Of a DNA stretch of 64,000 nucleotides, positions 63,467-64,000 are shown piece after piece (within the stretch, counting starts at the first letter, position 1; the number at the start of each line of letters is the position of its first letter). The stretch is from Ichthyophis bannanicus. Its lineage: Eukaryota > Chordata > Amphibia > Gymnophiona > Ichthyophiidae. The translations under genes and the position numbers were made by a program. The stretch covers positions 397,873,440 to 397,937,439 of the forward strand of contig CM066039.1 in the NCBI GenBank assembly GCA_033557465.1, read 5' to 3'. The notes below the pieces were generated by a model. The model saw only the letters and a list, made by a program, of their open reading frames with translations, did not search any database and was not told the DNA's origin.

Positions 63467-64000
63467 ATGGCTAAAGCATTAAAAGTGTTGTCTTTAAATG
63501 TTAAAGGCCTACACTCCCCGATGAAACGTAAAAAGATCATGGCCTATTGTAAGCGCCAGAATCCAGACGCCATTTTTTTGCAGGAAACTCATCTGTCTCT
63601 GGCAGAGACCTCTAAATTGGAGGGTAAGGGGTATCAGCTAGTGGGTTCCTCCCCTGCAGCCCATAAGAAAAATGGCGTAGCCACATTAGTTAAAACCTCG
63701 TTATGCTGTAAGATTATACATACTAGCAGTGATACTGAGGGCAGATTTGCGAAATCTTTGCTAATGATTGGTGGTGTGAACATTTTATTCATTAATGTTT
63801 ATGGACCCAACAGGGAGGATCCTACTTTTTTCTGCAATTTGAGCGAGTGCATGCAGAGAGAAGGAGAACCCTTTATCATTTTGGGGGGTGATTTCAATCA
63901 GGTGCGAGAACCTTTGGTAGACCGGTGCCCTGGGAAAATAGAGCGCTCATCTCGTACGAGCTTGGCGCTCTCGGCCCTAGTGGATGCATGTGGGCTAGTG
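63467..64000 (+). CDS. Tx1/L1-type ORF2, endonuclease start (partial)
   Basis: 178 codons from ATG 63467 (MAKALKVLSLNVKGLHSPMK) with no stop to the window end. AP-type endonuclease boxes: LNVKGL (catalytic Asn), IFLQETHLS (Glu), KNGVATLVK, LFINVYGPNRED and FIILGGDFNQVRE. The reverse transcriptase must follow outside the window. The enzyme nicks target DNA to prime reverse transcription. Confidence 0.9.
   Translation, partial: MAKALKVLSLNVKGLHSPMKRKKIMAYCKRQNPDAIFLQETHLSLAETSKLEGKGYQLVGSSPAAHKKNGVATLVKTSLCCKIIHTSSDTEGRFAKSLLMIGGVNILFINVYGPNREDPTFFCNLSECMQREGEPFIILGGDFNQVREPLVDRCPGKIERSSRTSLALSALVDACGLV

Larger units (their letters stand above)
62086..64000 (+). mobile_element. Tx1/L1-type LINE, 5' end, runs off the window
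   Basis: Begins near gtccgggaggcggagccagc (about 62092), a GC-rich 5' UTR of about 135 bp, followed by an intact ORF1, a 385-bp spacer and ORF2 open to the last base. No damage is visible, so it may be a complete recent insertion. Confidence 0.85.

Overview
This is a stretch of a large, repeat-rich vertebrate genome with no recognisable host gene, exon or RNA gene. Nearly every coding signal belongs to a transposable element: several CR1-clade LINE families, several L2-clade LINE families, Tx1/L1-type LINEs, a Helitron, tRNA-derived SINEs and a hAT-like MITE. The mix, and the very characteristic 3' ends of the CR1 families, suggest an amphibian. A caecilian is my best guess from memory of similar repeats; no search supports this.

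Layout. 1-6.1 kb: a possible DNA-transposon end, an L2 fragment broken by a SINE and a hAT-like MITE, then minus-strand CR1 copies nested in one another. 6.1-9.7 kb: an unclassified repeat with its own ORF, split by a Tx1/L1-type element that carries ORF1 only. 9.7-17.9 kb: L2, SINE, CR1 and Tx1 fragments, mostly minus strand. 18.5-22.7 kb: a CA-rich minisatellite, then an ~82-bp minisatellite. 22.7-37.5 kb: the same 82-bp array, split by a CR1 3' end, by an almost intact L2 (984-codon ORF) and by a nest of CR1(-), L2(+) and L2(-). 37.5-39.6 kb: unexplained DNA, then an internally deleted Helitron with both ends. 39.6-44.9 kb: a nearly full-length but broken CR1 with tandem 5' monomers, an ORF1 esterase and an ORF2. 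44.9-47.8 kb: largely unrecognised DNA, possibly with conserved non-coding elements. 47.8-58.9 kb: an L2-like LINE whose C-terminal coding region has expanded into a 7.4-kb array of ~149 copies of a 49/50-bp unit, interrupted by a SINE and a second L2. 58.9-62.1 kb: a second copy of the unclassified ORF repeat, a CR1 3' half and an L2 fragment. 62.1-64 kb: the 5' end of a Tx1/L1-type LINE with intact ORF1 and a start of ORF2 that runs off the window.

The main themes are recurrent. At least four unrelated LINE lineages here carry tandem monomers in their 5' regions. L2-type LINEs and SINEs share a 3' hairpin preserved by compensatory changes, fitting SINE use of L2 machinery. Two independent L2 copies have tandem expansion at the same C-terminal motif. 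Target-site duplications allow the order of several nested insertions to be read directly.
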